In this document: positions 53,903 through 63,510 of the stretch, in pieces
How the letters are laid out: every line of letters begins with the position of its first letter
Position numbering within the stretch: the stretch's first letter is position 1
Assembly (NCBI RefSeq): GCF_009746565.1
Contig: NZ_WRPN01000010.1
Location: forward strand, 62,001 to 126,000
Length of the DNA: 64,000 nucleotides
Direction: 5' to 3'
Source of the DNA: Mariniflexile maritimum
GTDB lineage: Bacteria > Bacteroidota > Bacteroidia > Flavobacteriales > Flavobacteriaceae
Notes under the pieces: generated by a model
What the model was told of the DNA's origin: nothing
Databases searched by the model: none
What the model saw: the letters and a program-made list of their open reading frames with translations, nothing else
Position numbers and translations under genes: made by a program

Positions 53903-53905
53903 TTC

Positions 53906-55756
53906 ATGGCAGACATCATACAGCTTTTACCCGATCATGTTGCAAACCAAATTGCTGCTGGCGAAGTTGTACAACGGCCTGCCTCGGTGGTTAAGGAATT
54001 AATGGAAAACGCCATTGATGCCGATGCCACTACCATCAAGCTCATTATAAAAGATGCCGGAAAAACCCTCGTTCAAGTTATCGATAATGGTAAAGGCATG
54101 AGCGAAACCGATGCCCGTTTGAGTTTTGAGCGTCATGCAACCTCAAAAATCCGTACTGCCGACGATCTATTTCACCTGCACACAAAAGGGTTTCGTGGTG
54201 AGGCCTTGGCAAGTATCGCAGCCATTGCGCATGTTGAATTAAAAACCAAACAAGAAGGCGACGATGTTGGCAGCATGCTTATCATGGAAGGCAGTCATGT
54301 AGTGGAACAAAATGTGGTGGTTACACCCAAGGGCACGTCAATTTCGGTTAAAAACCTATTTTTTAATATTCCTGCACGACGCAATTTTTTAAAATCGAAC
54401 ACCGTAGAGCTACGCCATGTTATTGATGAATTTCAACGTGTGGCCTTGGCGCATCCAAAAATCAGTTTTGCCATGTATAACAATGGCAGTGAAGCATTTA
54501 ACCTGCCCATTAGCAATTACAGACAGCGTATTGTGAACATTTTTGGAACGAAAACCAACGAAAAATTAGTGCCCGTTGAAGAAGAAACAGAGGTATTGAA
54601 AATTTCTGGTTTTGTTGGAAAACCTGAATTTGCAAAAAAAACCAGGGGCGAACAATATTTTTTTGTGAACGATAGGTTTATTAAAAGTCCGTATTTAAAC
54701 CACGCCATTACCTCGGCTTTTGATGGTTTATTGAAAAGCGGCAACCACCCCAGTTACTTTTTGTACCTAACAGTGAACCCACAAACCATCGATATTAATA
54801 TCCATCCCACAAAAACGGAAATTAAGTTTGATGATGAACATACGCTGTATGCCTTGTTGCGCTCGGCGGTTAAACATAGTTTGGGCCAATTTAATATAGC
54901 CCCCGTGCTCGATTTTGAGCGCGACCCCAGTTTGGATACGCCTTATCATTTTACCAAAAAGGAAACAAGTACACCAGCTATAGAGGTGGACAGAAGTTTC
55001 AACCCATTCAAGGAGACTTATGTTTCCGGAAAACAAACCACCGCGTTTAAACAACAAACGTTAAGTAATTGGGATAGCTTGTACGTGGGTTTAGAATCGA
55101 AGGGCACGAAAACAGAACACGATTTTAGTGAGGTCCATTTTGAAAGTGCCGAATTTACACCTTCCATATTTAAGGATGATACGCAGGTTAACCAAACCCA
55201 AACCACCTATCAGCTTCACAATAAATACATTGTAAGCACCATTAAATCGGGTATGTTGGTTATCGACCAGCATCGGGCACACCAACGGATTCTGTATGAA
55301 GATTTTCTAAAGAATTTAACCATAAAAGAAGGGGTAAGTCAGCAATTATTATTTCCTTTAGAACTGCATTTTTCGTCGCAGGAAATTTTAATTATCAATC
55401 AATTGAAAGAAGATTTGGTACATACGGGGTTTGTGTTTTCAAACGTTACTAATGAATCGATAGAAATTACAGGGGTACCCGTAGTGGTGCCCGAAAGCGA
55501 GGTATCTATCATCTTGGAACAATTGATAGGTGATGTTGAAAATGAAGTGCCCGACAGTAATTTTAGTGCCACCGATTTGTTGGCAAAATCGATGGCAAAA
55601 AGTTTGGCTATAAAACGCGGTCAATCCTTAAAAAAGGACGAACAGGAACATTTGGTAAATGCTTTGTTTGCATGCAAAGAGCCCAATGTATCGCCCGAAA
55701 ACAGAACAACATTTATAACCATGAGCGTTGACGAACTGGACAAAAAATTTATATAA
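53906..55756 (+). CDS. mutL: DNA mismatch repair protein MutL
   Basis: The 616-residue protein has the GHKL ATPase domain with AAGEVVQRPASVVKELMENAID, DNGKGM, ERHATSKI and FRGEALASI, followed by the transducer domain and a C-terminal dimerisation domain. In the C-terminal part the segment DQHRAHQRILYE (from about residue 453) corresponds to the endonuclease motif DQHAxxE but carries Arg and Gln at two of its positions. The CxHGRP motif is also absent. It may therefore lack the nicking activity of endonuclease-type MutL proteins. Confidence 0.96.
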   Translation: MADIIQLLPDHVANQIAAGEVVQRPASVVKELMENAIDADATTIKLIIKDAGKTLVQVIDNGKGMSETDARLSFERHATSKIRTADDLFHLHTKGFRGEALASIAAIAHVELKTKQEGDDVGSMLIMEGSHVVEQNVVVTPKGTSISVKNLFFNIPARRNFLKSNTVELRHVIDEFQRVALAHPKISFAMYNNGSEAFNLPISNYRQRIVNIFGTKTNEKLVPVEEETEVLKISGFVGKPEFAKKTRGEQYFFVNDRFIKSPYLNHAITSAFDGLLKSGNHPSYFLYLTVNPQTIDINIHPTKTEIKFDDEHTLYALLRSAVKHSLGQFNIAPVLDFERDPSLDTPYHFTKKETSTPAIEVDRSFNPFKETYVSGKQTTAFKQQTLSNWDSLYVGLESKGTKTEHDFSEVHFESAEFTPSIFKDDTQVNQTQTTYQLHNKYIVSTIKSGMLVIDQHRAHQRILYEDFLKNLTIKEGVSQQLLFPLELHFSSQEILIINQLKEDLVHTGFVFSNVTNESIEITGVPVVVPESEVSIILEQLIGDVENEVPDSNFSATDLLAKSMAKSLAIKRGQSLKKDEQEHLVNALFACKEPNVSPENRTTFITMSVDELDKKFI

Positions 55757-55843
55757 CGAACACAAAAATGTAGTTTTAATACCCCTTTCAACTGCGCTCA
55801 AGAAAGGAATAATTACATTCATTTAATACGAACGATTAAAACT

Positions 55844-56593
55844 ATGATGCGAATTTCAGAAACGGTAAAACATTTAATCATCATAAACGTGATTATGTTT
55901 GTTGGAACGCTAAGCGTGGGTGGTGGCACTTTATTTTACGATTGGTTTGCGATGCATTTTCCAAAAAACGATGCCTTTGAACCTTGGCAAATTATCACAC
56001 ACATGTTTATGCATGGTGGTGTTACGCACATTTTGTTCAATATGCTGGGGCTATGGATGTTTGGTACGCCGGTTGAGCAGGTTTTAGGGAGCAAACGCTT
56101 CTTATTTATTTATTTTTCGGCGGGCTTGGGTGCTGTGGCGTTGCAAGTTTGGTTTTATTATTTTCAATATTTACCGAATTACGAGTCGTTAATAGCTTCT
56201 GGCCTAACCTCCGACCAAATACATACCATGCTTACAACAAACAAAGTGCTTGAGGGTGTATCACAATCGCAACTTTCGCAATTACAAAATATTTTTCCAG
56301 TATTTAATGCCTCCATGGTAGGGGCTTCTGGGTGTCTTATGGGCATTTTGGCCGCATTTGGTATGATGAACCCCAATGCGGAGTTAATGATGATATTTTT
56401 GCCCATTCCCATAAAAGCCAAATATTTTATACCGGGCATTATTATTTTAGATTTAATCTCGGGCATTACCGGACATTCCTTCTTCAGCCCCAGCAATACC
56501 GCGTTCATGGCGCACGTTGGTGGCGCGCTTACCGGATTTTTCATTATGTGGTATTGGAAAAAAAATCAGTTTAACAGAAACAGGTGGTATTAA
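55844..56593 (+). CDS. Rhomboid-family intramembrane serine protease
   Basis: The 249-residue protein has six to seven membrane helices and the rhomboid signatures: HMFMHGGVTHILFNMLGLWMFG for the second-helix region, the catalytic serine in VGASGCLMG, and the catalytic histidine in MAHVGGALTGF. Both catalytic residues and the GxSG context are intact, so an active protease is expected. Physiological substrates are unknown. It overlaps the second rhomboid gene by ten bases, which points to translational coupling. Confidence 0.92.
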   Translation: MMRISETVKHLIIINVIMFVGTLSVGGGTLFYDWFAMHFPKNDAFEPWQIITHMFMHGGVTHILFNMLGLWMFGTPVEQVLGSKRFLFIYFSAGLGAVALQVWFYYFQYLPNYESLIASGLTSDQIHTMLTTNKVLEGVSQSQLSQLQNIFPVFNASMVGASGCLMGILAAFGMMNPNAELMMIFLPIPIKAKYFIPGIIILDLISGITGHSFFSPSNTAFMAHVGGALTGFFIMWYWKKNQFNRNRWY

Positions 56594-57450
56594 TGGATTT
56601 TGCAAACAACATAAAATATAAAGTATCGCGTTTAAATGTTTTAGAAAAAATTATAGCGATAAACCTTGTTGTTTATTTGCTAACCTTTTTTATCGATTTT
56701 GGTTGGTTTGAGCTACCAAGTAGATTTGATACGTTTTTAGGAAAGCCATGGGCCATTGTCTCTTATGCGTTTTTACACTACGATTTTTGGCACATCCTTT
56801 TTAACATGCTGTGGTTGTACGTTATTGGGCGTATGTTTTTAAACCTGTTCAGTGCCAAAACTGCCATAAATATTTATTTTCTTGGTGCCATGTCGGGCGG
56901 TTTTTTGTTTATGTTGTGCTATTCGTTGTTTCCAAGTGTATTTGGCAATTCCAGTTTGGTTGGGGCTTCGGCAGCAGTTCGCGCCTTGTTGATTTTTCTT
57001 TGTGCCTATATGCCAAATCAAGAAATGCGGTTTTTCACCTTTACTATTAAATTGTGGCATATTGGTGTTGCCATTGTGCTTTTGGACGTTATAGGCGTTT
57101 TTGCCGGCATCCAAAATCCGGCCACAGGAAATGCGGGTGGTAACCTGGCGCATTTGGGCGGAGCGCTATTGGGCTATTTTTATGCGAAACAACTGTTAAA
57201 GGGAGATGATATTGGCCGAGGTTTTGAAAGTTTGTTGAACGCCTTGGGCAACATTTTTAAAGCATCGAAAAAGAGCCCTTTAAAAACTGTCCATAAAAAC
57301 AAATCTAAGGTGGGTGGTTATACGAAATCTGATTTTAATGAGTTTAACCATCAAAAGAAAATAGATGTTATTTTAGATAAAATAAGCAAAAGTGGCTATG
57401 ATAGTTTAACCGCCGAAGAAAAAGAGTTTTTGTTTAAAGCAGGAAAATAA
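56584..57450 (+). CDS. Rhomboid-family intramembrane serine protease with C-terminal extension
   Basis: The 288-residue protein has a rhomboid core (about 1-205) with FWHILFNMLWLYVIGRMF, the serine in VGASAAVRA and histidine in LAHLGGALLGY. The GxSG pattern is GASA here, with alanine in place of glycine after the serine, a common variant. A charged C-terminal tail (about 215-288) is predicted cytoplasmic, with a helical ending resembling the DUF6576 tails seen on flavobacterial rhomboids. Its start lies inside the end of the first rhomboid gene. Confidence 0.9.
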   Translation: MVLMDFANNIKYKVSRLNVLEKIIAINLVVYLLTFFIDFGWFELPSRFDTFLGKPWAIVSYAFLHYDFWHILFNMLWLYVIGRMFLNLFSAKTAINIYFLGAMSGGFLFMLCYSLFPSVFGNSSLVGASAAVRALLIFLCAYMPNQEMRFFTFTIKLWHIGVAIVLLDVIGVFAGIQNPATGNAGGNLAHLGGALLGYFYAKQLLKGDDIGRGFESLLNALGNIFKASKKSPLKTVHKNKSKVGGYTKSDFNEFNHQKKIDVILDKISKSGYDSLTAEEKEFLFKAGK

Positions 57451-57500
57451 AAGTTGCGAAACCAAACCCGGAAGGATACTAAATGTAGTAAATTCAGCAA

Positions 57501-58526
57501 ATGAAAAATTTAAGCACCCTAAATAAAATGATCTACTCCATTAATTTAATGGTTGCTTTTATATTGTTGCTGGCATTTAGCTTACCTTTTTTACCTCCTA
57601 AAACCTATTCAATTTTGTCGGTGCTCAATTTGGGCGTGCCTTTTTTAATTTTATGCAATGTTTTGTTTTTCCTGTATTGGCTTTTTCGGGTTAAAAAACA
57701 GTTAATCGTTTCGTTAATAGTGCTTGTTTTTGGCCAGTTGATGTTTGGGTCGCTGTACAAGTTTTCATCTTCAAAAAAAATTGAGAGTCCGAACAACTTC
57801 AAAGTCATGAATTATAACGTTAGGCTATTCAATTTGTTTGAATGGATTCCTGAACAAGATGTGAAGACCAAAATAATCGATTTCATAAAAAAAGAGTCGC
57901 CCGATATTTTAAGCATTCAAGATTATCATCCGCGAAAAGACGGTGCTTTAGGTTTTTTTAAGTACAAGTACGAATATCTTTCAGGGAAAAAAATCAAGCA
58001 CGGACAAGCTATTTTCTCGCAGTTTCCTATTATAAATAAAGGTTCGGTTAATTTTCCAAATACGTCCAATAACGCTATTTTTGCGGATGTTGTAAAAGGA
58101 AAAGACACGATTCGGATTTACAATGTGCATTTGGAATCGTTGCGTATCAATACCCAAATTGATAGTTTGAAAAAGGAAAAATCCGAACGGCTTTTTAATC
58201 GTATAGAAACCAGTTTCAGAATGCAACAGTTTCAAACCGAATTACTTTTAATCCATAAAGCACAATGCAAATACAAAATGGTTATTTGTGGCGATTTCAA
58301 CAATACGGCGTTTTCGTATGTATATCGTAAAATTAAGGGCGATTTAAACGACACCTTCATAGAAGCGGGCAATGGTTTTGGACGTACCTACGATTTTAAG
58401 TTTTTCCCGGTGCGCATAGATTATATTTTTGCCGATGAGGCGTTTGCGGTAAATGGTTTTAAAGCTTATAATGAACATTATTCCGACCATTATCCCATTA
58501 TGGCGACCTTGAGTTTGGATGAATGA
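57501..58526 (+). CDS. Endonuclease/exonuclease/phosphatase-family membrane protein
   Basis: The 341-residue protein has three N-terminal membrane helices (about residues 12-90) and a C-terminal EEP domain (about 105-340) with KVMNYNVRLFN, LSIQDYH, YNVHLESLR, MVICGDFNNT and the final YSDHYPIMATL. These are the Asn, Glu/Gln, Asp-Asn and Asp-His motifs of metal-dependent phosphoesterases; note that the usual catalytic Glu of the second motif appears as Gln in IQDYH. The catalytic face probably lies outside the membrane. Substrate (nucleic acid or phospholipid) unknown. Confidence 0.87.
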   Translation: MKNLSTLNKMIYSINLMVAFILLLAFSLPFLPPKTYSILSVLNLGVPFLILCNVLFFLYWLFRVKKQLIVSLIVLVFGQLMFGSLYKFSSSKKIESPNNFKVMNYNVRLFNLFEWIPEQDVKTKIIDFIKKESPDILSIQDYHPRKDGALGFFKYKYEYLSGKKIKHGQAIFSQFPIINKGSVNFPNTSNNAIFADVVKGKDTIRIYNVHLESLRINTQIDSLKKEKSERLFNRIETSFRMQQFQTELLLIHKAQCKYKMVICGDFNNTAFSYVYRKIKGDLNDTFIEAGNGFGRTYDFKFFPVRIDYIFADEAFAVNGFKAYNEHYSDHYPIMATLSLDE

Positions 58527-58645
58527 GTTTTTAGTGGTAGTGGCAGTACAATGGCTATCGAAATCAGTCGCTTTTGTTTTTAAACAACTATGTGCCCCCT
58601 GCCCTATTTGCTACAATATTCCATAATTCTTCTGTTGCAAAACCG

Positions 58646-58954
58646 TTACATAAACGAACAATCTACAACATCGGCAAAAATGTGGATGACCAAGCCCAAA
58701 CCCACTAAGCGTGTTTTCTTCGGAATTAAAAGCACTAAATAAACGGCAATAGCGTAATAAGTATGAAGTGGATGGAAGTTAATACTACATCTGTTCGGGG
58801 CGAAAATAGGCGTTGCCAACAAATGGTCCAGATCTATAAGCATGCCCGAAACCATGATTAGGAAAGCCCATTTCCAGTGTGATTTATAAAAAAGTACGGC
58901 AACCAACAACGGAACTAAAAAATGGGTGCCGTAATGGGCAAAGGTTTGTAACAT
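58646..58954 (-). CDS. DUF6122 family small membrane protein
   Basis: The 102-residue protein has about three membrane helices and the IDLDHLLATPIF and HPLHTYYAIA segments, resembling YdjM-like metal-dependent hydrolases and the DUF6122 group. The spaced Asp and His residues could bind metal. Function is unknown. It follows the WbqC gene by only two bases, in the block WbqC-DUF6122 at the end of the parA-lepB operon-like row. Confidence 0.8.
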   Translation of the reverse strand: MLQTFAHYGTHFLVPLLVAVLFYKSHWKWAFLIMVSGMLIDLDHLLATPIFAPNRCSINFHPLHTYYAIAVYLVLLIPKKTRLVGLGLVIHIFADVVDCSFM

Positions 58955-58956
58955 GA

Positions 58957-59577
58957 TTACCGTTTTATGATTTGGTTTTCTAAATAACTCAAAGCGTTAG
59001 GGCCTTCATTAAAAAGTAAATCCAAGATACTTAAATTTTCAATAAAACCATGTTTGTCGCCAAAAACTTGGGTGTAACGTTCAAAATGGTGTTGCTGTTC
59101 TTTTTTGGCATTTACCAAATATCTAAAATCGAGGGTGTTTTCCAGGTTTCTTTGATATACTTCCGTTTTTGAAATATTCAAATCTAGTTGTAAACAATCA
59201 CAAACGGCTTCAAAACATTTCAAATTAAAATCCAAAATATAATCGGCTTTAAGGTTGAATAAGGGTTGAAGTTCATCTTCATAATATTCAAAAAACGGCG
59301 AGGTTCTATAGGCCGAAAGCAACGATTTCCAATGCAAATCTTGCCATTTTGTTTGGTTAAATATCTTAACGTCTCGATACTTTTGCCTGTTGTGCTGTGT
59401 GTGGATTACAGGAATGTTAAGGGCCAACTTACCATTTGCAGCGTAAATATAGGTTCTGTTCCGGTAGGTTTGCTTTAAAAAATTATCATCCATTTCAAAC
59501 ACAACTGCATGGGCTTTTACCATGGCTACAAAATGCGCTATGCTTGGAAAATAGGTTGGATGAAAAATGCTGTTCAT
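58957..59577 (-). CDS. WbqC-like family protein
   Basis: The 206-residue protein matches the WbqC family: FHPTYFPSIAHFVAMV at the start, a central YRNRTYIYAANGKLALNIPV and YRTSPFFEYYEDEL segment. Founding members are linked to surface polysaccharide clusters, but this flavobacterial version sits in a conserved block with lepB and dapB, and its reaction is not known. It is transcribed directly downstream of lepB (72 bases). Confidence 0.88.
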   Translation of the reverse strand: MNSIFHPTYFPSIAHFVAMVKAHAVVFEMDDNFLKQTYRNRTYIYAANGKLALNIPVIHTQHNRQKYRDVKIFNQTKWQDLHWKSLLSAYRTSPFFEYYEDELQPLFNLKADYILDFNLKCFEAVCDCLQLDLNISKTEVYQRNLENTLDFRYLVNAKKEQQHHFERYTQVFGDKHGFIENLSILDLLFNEGPNALSYLENQIIKR

Positions 59578-59649
59578 TTGTAAAGTTGTTGTTGTTTAGT
59601 TGAAATGCTGGGTGGAATAATGCCACTTAACATTTTTCTACTTTACAAC

Positions 59650-61227
59650 TTAACCATTTTTTTTACGCTTCCTGTATTTGCTGTAAACCATCCACCCAAA
59701 CAGCGCAACAAGAAACGGAATAAAGAAAGAGGTCGCCTTTCCTTCGCCACCAACGGTTGTAAAGAATCGGTCCCAACGTGGTTTTTTTCCATCCCAACTC
59801 ATCCAAATAAACACGGGTTTACCCACAACATGATCAAATGGCACGAAGCCCCAAAAGCGCGAATCGATGGAATTATGGCGGTTATCGCCCATCATCCAAT
59901 AATAGTTTTGTTTGAAGGTATAGCTTGTTGCCACTTCCCCATTGATTAAAATCTGGTTGCCCTTTACGTGTAGTGTATTGCCTTCGTACTCGGTTATCAC
60001 ACGTTTGTAAAGAGGTAAAATTTCTAAATTGATGGCCATGGTTTTTCCTTTTTCAGGGATATAAATAGGGCCAAAAAAATCAACATTCCATTTATAATCG
60101 GGACTGTGCGGAAAAATACTGGGGTTGGGTTCGCCCTTTACCGAAGTTGCGGGCGTAACGCTTACTACATTCGGATTATTTTTAAACTGGGCCAAGGCTT
60201 CATCGGAAATGGCCGAAAAATAATAGGTATTGTTCTGGTTGATGATGGCAAATCCATCGGTAATATCATAACGTTCCTTAAGATATGCGGGGTTAAATTG
60301 GGATGTTCTGGGTTGAACGTAATAGCTAAATTGCAAATGTGCCCGGTCTGGTAGTACATTTTTCTTTCCGTTTATATATACATAACCGTTTCGAACTTCC
60401 AACGAATCGCCCGCAACCCCCACACAACGCTTCACTAAATTGGTTTTTTTATCGATGGGCTTGTAATAATTTCGGTCTGGGTGAAAATCGTTCATATCCA
60501 ACAAAGTGTCCGCAGGTTGGTTAAAAACCACAATGTCATTCCTTTCGATGTTTTCAAAACCGGGAACGCGTAAATAGGGCAATTGCAGCTTGTTTTTCCA
60601 AGAGGTTTTTCTTTCTGGAAAATGATCGTTAAATAAATACGATTTTTTATGTACAATGGGAATGGTATCGTGCACCATGGGAGCCGCAACGGTGGTCATG
60701 GGTACTCGGGCGCCATAATGAAATTTGCTAACAAAAAGAAAATCGCCCACCAACAACGATTTTTCTAGGGATGAAGATGGGATGGTAAACGGTTGAATAA
60801 AATACGTGTGCACAATGGTTGCCGCAACAATGGCAAATAAAATGGAACTTACCCAATCGCCCATAGCCGATTTTGGATGCAAGCTCCGGTTTTCCACATA
60901 GGTAACCTTGGCTACATAGTTTAAATAATAATTGTAAAAACCTAAAGTTACAATGGCTAAAAACGTATCTAAATAGCTGTTTTTTCCAAAACTCCTAGCG
61001 GTTTCTACCCAAACTACGGCAAACATGATCAAGTTCACAATGGGTAAAAACAACAGTATAACCCACCACCACGGACGGTTGATTATTTTCATTAAAACAA
61101 CGGCGTTGTACAAAGGAACAAATGCTTCCCAAGGTTGTCTTCCTGCTTTTTTATATAAATTCCAAGTGCCTAAACCGTGAAGTACTTGAATGATCAATAT
61201 GAAAATAAACCATTGTGCGAGCGTCAT
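59650..61227 (-). CDS. lepB: Signal peptidase I with N-terminal membrane extension
   Basis: LepB removes signal peptides from exported proteins at the outer face of the inner membrane. The 525-residue protein is longer than classical enzymes: residues 1-115 add two to three membrane helices (DUF5684-like). The catalytic serine is Ser153 in IPSSSLEKSL, where the residue after the serine is Leu, not the usual Met, and the general base Lys266 is in KRCVGVAGD. The conserved MMGDNRHNSIDSR box is also present, and the final part has one more membrane helix (about 500-517). A long insertion separates the catalytic boxes, as is common in flavobacteria. Confidence 0.93.
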   Translation of the reverse strand: MTLAQWFIFILIIQVLHGLGTWNLYKKAGRQPWEAFVPLYNAVVLMKIINRPWWWVILLFLPIVNLIMFAVVWVETARSFGKNSYLDTFLAIVTLGFYNYYLNYVAKVTYVENRSLHPKSAMGDWVSSILFAIVAATIVHTYFIQPFTIPSSSLEKSLLVGDFLFVSKFHYGARVPMTTVAAPMVHDTIPIVHKKSYLFNDHFPERKTSWKNKLQLPYLRVPGFENIERNDIVVFNQPADTLLDMNDFHPDRNYYKPIDKKTNLVKRCVGVAGDSLEVRNGYVYINGKKNVLPDRAHLQFSYYVQPRTSQFNPAYLKERYDITDGFAIINQNNTYYFSAISDEALAQFKNNPNVVSVTPATSVKGEPNPSIFPHSPDYKWNVDFFGPIYIPEKGKTMAINLEILPLYKRVITEYEGNTLHVKGNQILINGEVATSYTFKQNYYWMMGDNRHNSIDSRFWGFVPFDHVVGKPVFIWMSWDGKKPRWDRFFTTVGGEGKATSFFIPFLVALFGWMVYSKYRKRKKNG

Positions 61228-61288
61228 ATTTGAAATTTTTATTGGTTGGTATTAAACTTAGTAAGGTTGTTACGGCATTGTTTGCGAA

Positions 61289-61993
61289 TTATCCAATATT
61301 TAGCACATCATTCATTGTGAATACACCGGTTTTGCCCACAAGCCATTCGGCCGCAATTACAGCACCCAGAGCAAAACCTTCCCTGGTATGCGCAACATGC
61401 TCTATGCTGATGGTATCGACGTCGCTTTGGTAAGTAACCGTGTGCGTTCCCGGAACATCGGCAATGCGTTTTGCAGTAATGGGAATTGTTCTTTCAGCGG
61501 CTTCATCCAATTTCCAAGCCTCATAATTATTATTGTTTGCAATGATGCCGTTTGCCAACGAAATGGCAGTACCGCTTGGTGCATCCAGTTTTTGTGTATG
61601 GTGAATTTCCTCCATCGAAACATGGTACTGGTTTAACGCACTCATCATTTTTGCAAGGGTTTTATTAAGCTCGAAAAAAATATTGACACCCAAACTGAAA
61701 TTGGAGGCGTAAATAAATGCGCCTTGTTTTTCATGGCACATTGCCACGGCCTTATCGAAATGTTCCAGCCAACCCGTAGTGCCCGAAATAACAGGAACAC
61801 CATTGTTTATACAATTGGAAATGTTTTGAAAAGCAACCATGGGAATACTAAAATCGATGGCAACATCGGCTTTTGTTATATCATAGCCTTCATCGTCTTT
61901 ATCAACCGTCAAAACTATTTTATGTCCGCGTTTTAAGGCAATTTGTTCAATGGTTTTTCCCATTTTTCCGTATCCGAGTAAAGCAATGTTCAT
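61289..61993 (-). CDS. dapB: 4-hydroxy-tetrahydrodipicolinate reductase
   Basis: DapB reduces hydroxytetrahydrodipicolinate with NAD(P)H in lysine and diaminopimelate synthesis. The 234-residue protein begins with the Rossmann motif GYGKMG, contains SGTTGW, and the catalytic HHTQKLDAPSGTA segment (His-His and Lys), and ends with VHT-type FTMNDVL. Slightly shorter than E. coli DapB (273 residues), as in other Bacteroidota. It lies between DUF5683 and lepB in a conserved gene row. Confidence 0.95.
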   Translation of the reverse strand: MNIALLGYGKMGKTIEQIALKRGHKIVLTVDKDDEGYDITKADVAIDFSIPMVAFQNISNCINNGVPVISGTTGWLEHFDKAVAMCHEKQGAFIYASNFSLGVNIFFELNKTLAKMMSALNQYHVSMEEIHHTQKLDAPSGTAISLANGIIANNNNYEAWKLDEAAERTIPITAKRIADVPGTHTVTYQSDVDTISIEHVAHTREGFALGAVIAAEWLVGKTGVFTMNDVLNIG

Positions 61994-61995
61994 AA

Positions 61996-62607
61996 TTAAA
62001 ATCTAAAATTTAATGTTAATCCAAGATCGCTTGTTCTGTCAATCTCATTTATTTTGAAGTGTGGCACTAACGATAGGTTTTCATCTACGTTGTATTGCTT
62101 CAAATGTGCATCCACATTGGCGTCAATAATATTTAGGGCATAAATCCCAAGGGTTACCAAAAGTGATATTTCCTTGTTTTTTCGATAAAATTTTTGTCCA
62201 CGCTGTAAACCGTCGGTGGTTACCCGTGGCGATGCCAGTGGGTTGCCTTCCAGATCAAAATAAAACTCATCGGTTTTTAAACCGGCCAACCTACTTTTAT
62301 AGGCATCTCTATAACGGTTGTACTCTTTATTATTGTTGGAGTAAAAATAAATGCCCGTTGCTAAACCGCCGTAAACTATGGGTATTTTCCAGTAACGCTT
62401 GTTGTAGGCTTGTCCCAAACCGGGCAACACTGCCGAATAAAATGCGGCTTTTGCGGGTGAAAGCGGGTTTATGGTGTTTTCAATTTTAACTAACGTATCA
62501 AGCGCAATGGTTGTGGGCAGTTCCTCTTTTTTGTTGTTTTTTTCTTGTGCTGGCAAAAACCAACAAATAAACAGGAATACGCTAATTATCAATATTTTAT
62601 TTGGCAC
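61996..62607 (-). CDS. DUF5683 family exported protein
   Basis: The 203-residue protein has a signal peptide (about 1-20, ending LPAQ) and a conserved SPAKAAFYSAVLPGLGQAYN segment with a predicted helical hairpin around residues 55-90, characteristic of the DUF5683 group. Function is unknown. Its start overlaps the parB stop by 11 bases (62597-62607), and dapB begins two bases after its stop, so it belongs to the parA-parB transcription unit. Confidence 0.9.
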   Translation of the reverse strand: MPNKILIISVFLFICWFLPAQEKNNKKEELPTTIALDTLVKIENTINPLSPAKAAFYSAVLPGLGQAYNKRYWKIPIVYGGLATGIYFYSNNNKEYNRYRDAYKSRLAGLKTDEFYFDLEGNPLASPRVTTDGLQRGQKFYRKNKEISLLVTLGIYALNIIDANVDAHLKQYNVDENLSLVPHFKINEIDRTSDLGLTLNFRF

Positions 62608-63508
62608 CTTCGACTAATTTTTTAATACGGTTAAAATCTTCTTGGGAATGAAAAGGAATGGTAATTTTTCCTTTTCCGTTCTTAGATACTTTAACGTCAA
62701 TTTTGTGTCCGAAGTATTCAGAAAACGCACCAATACCTTCTTGAATGTATTTTGGGGTGGCTTCCGCCCCTGCTTTTTTGGGCGTAATTTTAACCTCTTG
62801 GTTGCTATTGTAATTGCGAACCAAATTTTCGGTATCGCGCACCGATAGTTCGTTTGAAAGCACTTTTTCGTAAATATCCAATTGAATGGTTTGGTCTTCA
62901 ACGGTAATTAAGGCACGACCGTGCCCCATGGATATAAAGCCATCGCGCATCCCCGTTTGGATGATGGGGTCCAATTTGAGCAACCGCAAATAATTGGTAA
63001 TGGTGGAACGCTTTTTGCCCACACGTTCGCTCATCTGCTCTTGTGTTAGGTTTATTTCGTCGATTAAACGTTGGTAGGATAAGGCGATTTCAATCGGGTC
63101 TAAATCTTGGCGTTGGATGTTTTCAACCAAGGCCATTTCCAACGATTCTTGGTCGTTTGCAATTCGGATATAAGCAGGAATGGTTTCAAGCCCAATAAGT
63201 TTGGATGCCCTAAAGCGACGCTCGCCAGACACCAGTTGGTATTGGTTGAAGCCTAATTTGCGAACGGTAATGGGTTGGATAATGCCCAATTCCTTGATGG
63301 AAGATGCCAATTCGCGAAGGGATTCTTCACTAAAATTGGTACGTGGTTGAAACGGGTTTACTTCAATAAAATCGATATCCAGCTCGATGATGTTCCCAAC
63401 AACTTTATCGGCATTTTTATCTTGTACCGATTGAATATCGTTTGCGGGGTCTTTTAAGAGTGCAGATAAACCTCTGCCTAAAGCTTGTTTTTTAATTGCT
63501 TTAGCCAT
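62597..63508 (-). CDS. parB: Chromosome-partitioning protein ParB
   Basis: ParB binds centromere-like parS sites and, as a CTP-dependent clamp, organises the origin region for segregation with ParA. The 303-residue protein has the N-terminal ParB/Sulfiredoxin domain (about 38-130) with NPFQPRTNFS, LGIIQPITVR and SGERRFRASKLIG. The central KorB-like helix-turn-helix follows (about 135-230, MSERVGKKRSTITNYLRLL), then a C-terminal dimerisation domain. No parS-like palindrome was found in the window. Confidence 0.96.
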   Translation of the reverse strand: MAKAIKKQALGRGLSALLKDPANDIQSVQDKNADKVVGNIIELDIDFIEVNPFQPRTNFSEESLRELASSIKELGIIQPITVRKLGFNQYQLVSGERRFRASKLIGLETIPAYIRIANDQESLEMALVENIQRQDLDPIEIALSYQRLIDEINLTQEQMSERVGKKRSTITNYLRLLKLDPIIQTGMRDGFISMGHGRALITVEDQTIQLDIYEKVLSNELSVRDTENLVRNYNSNQEVKITPKKAGAEATPKYIQEGIGAFSEYFGHKIDVKVSKNGKGKITIPFHSQEDFNRIKKLVEGAK

Positions 63509-63510
63509 AA

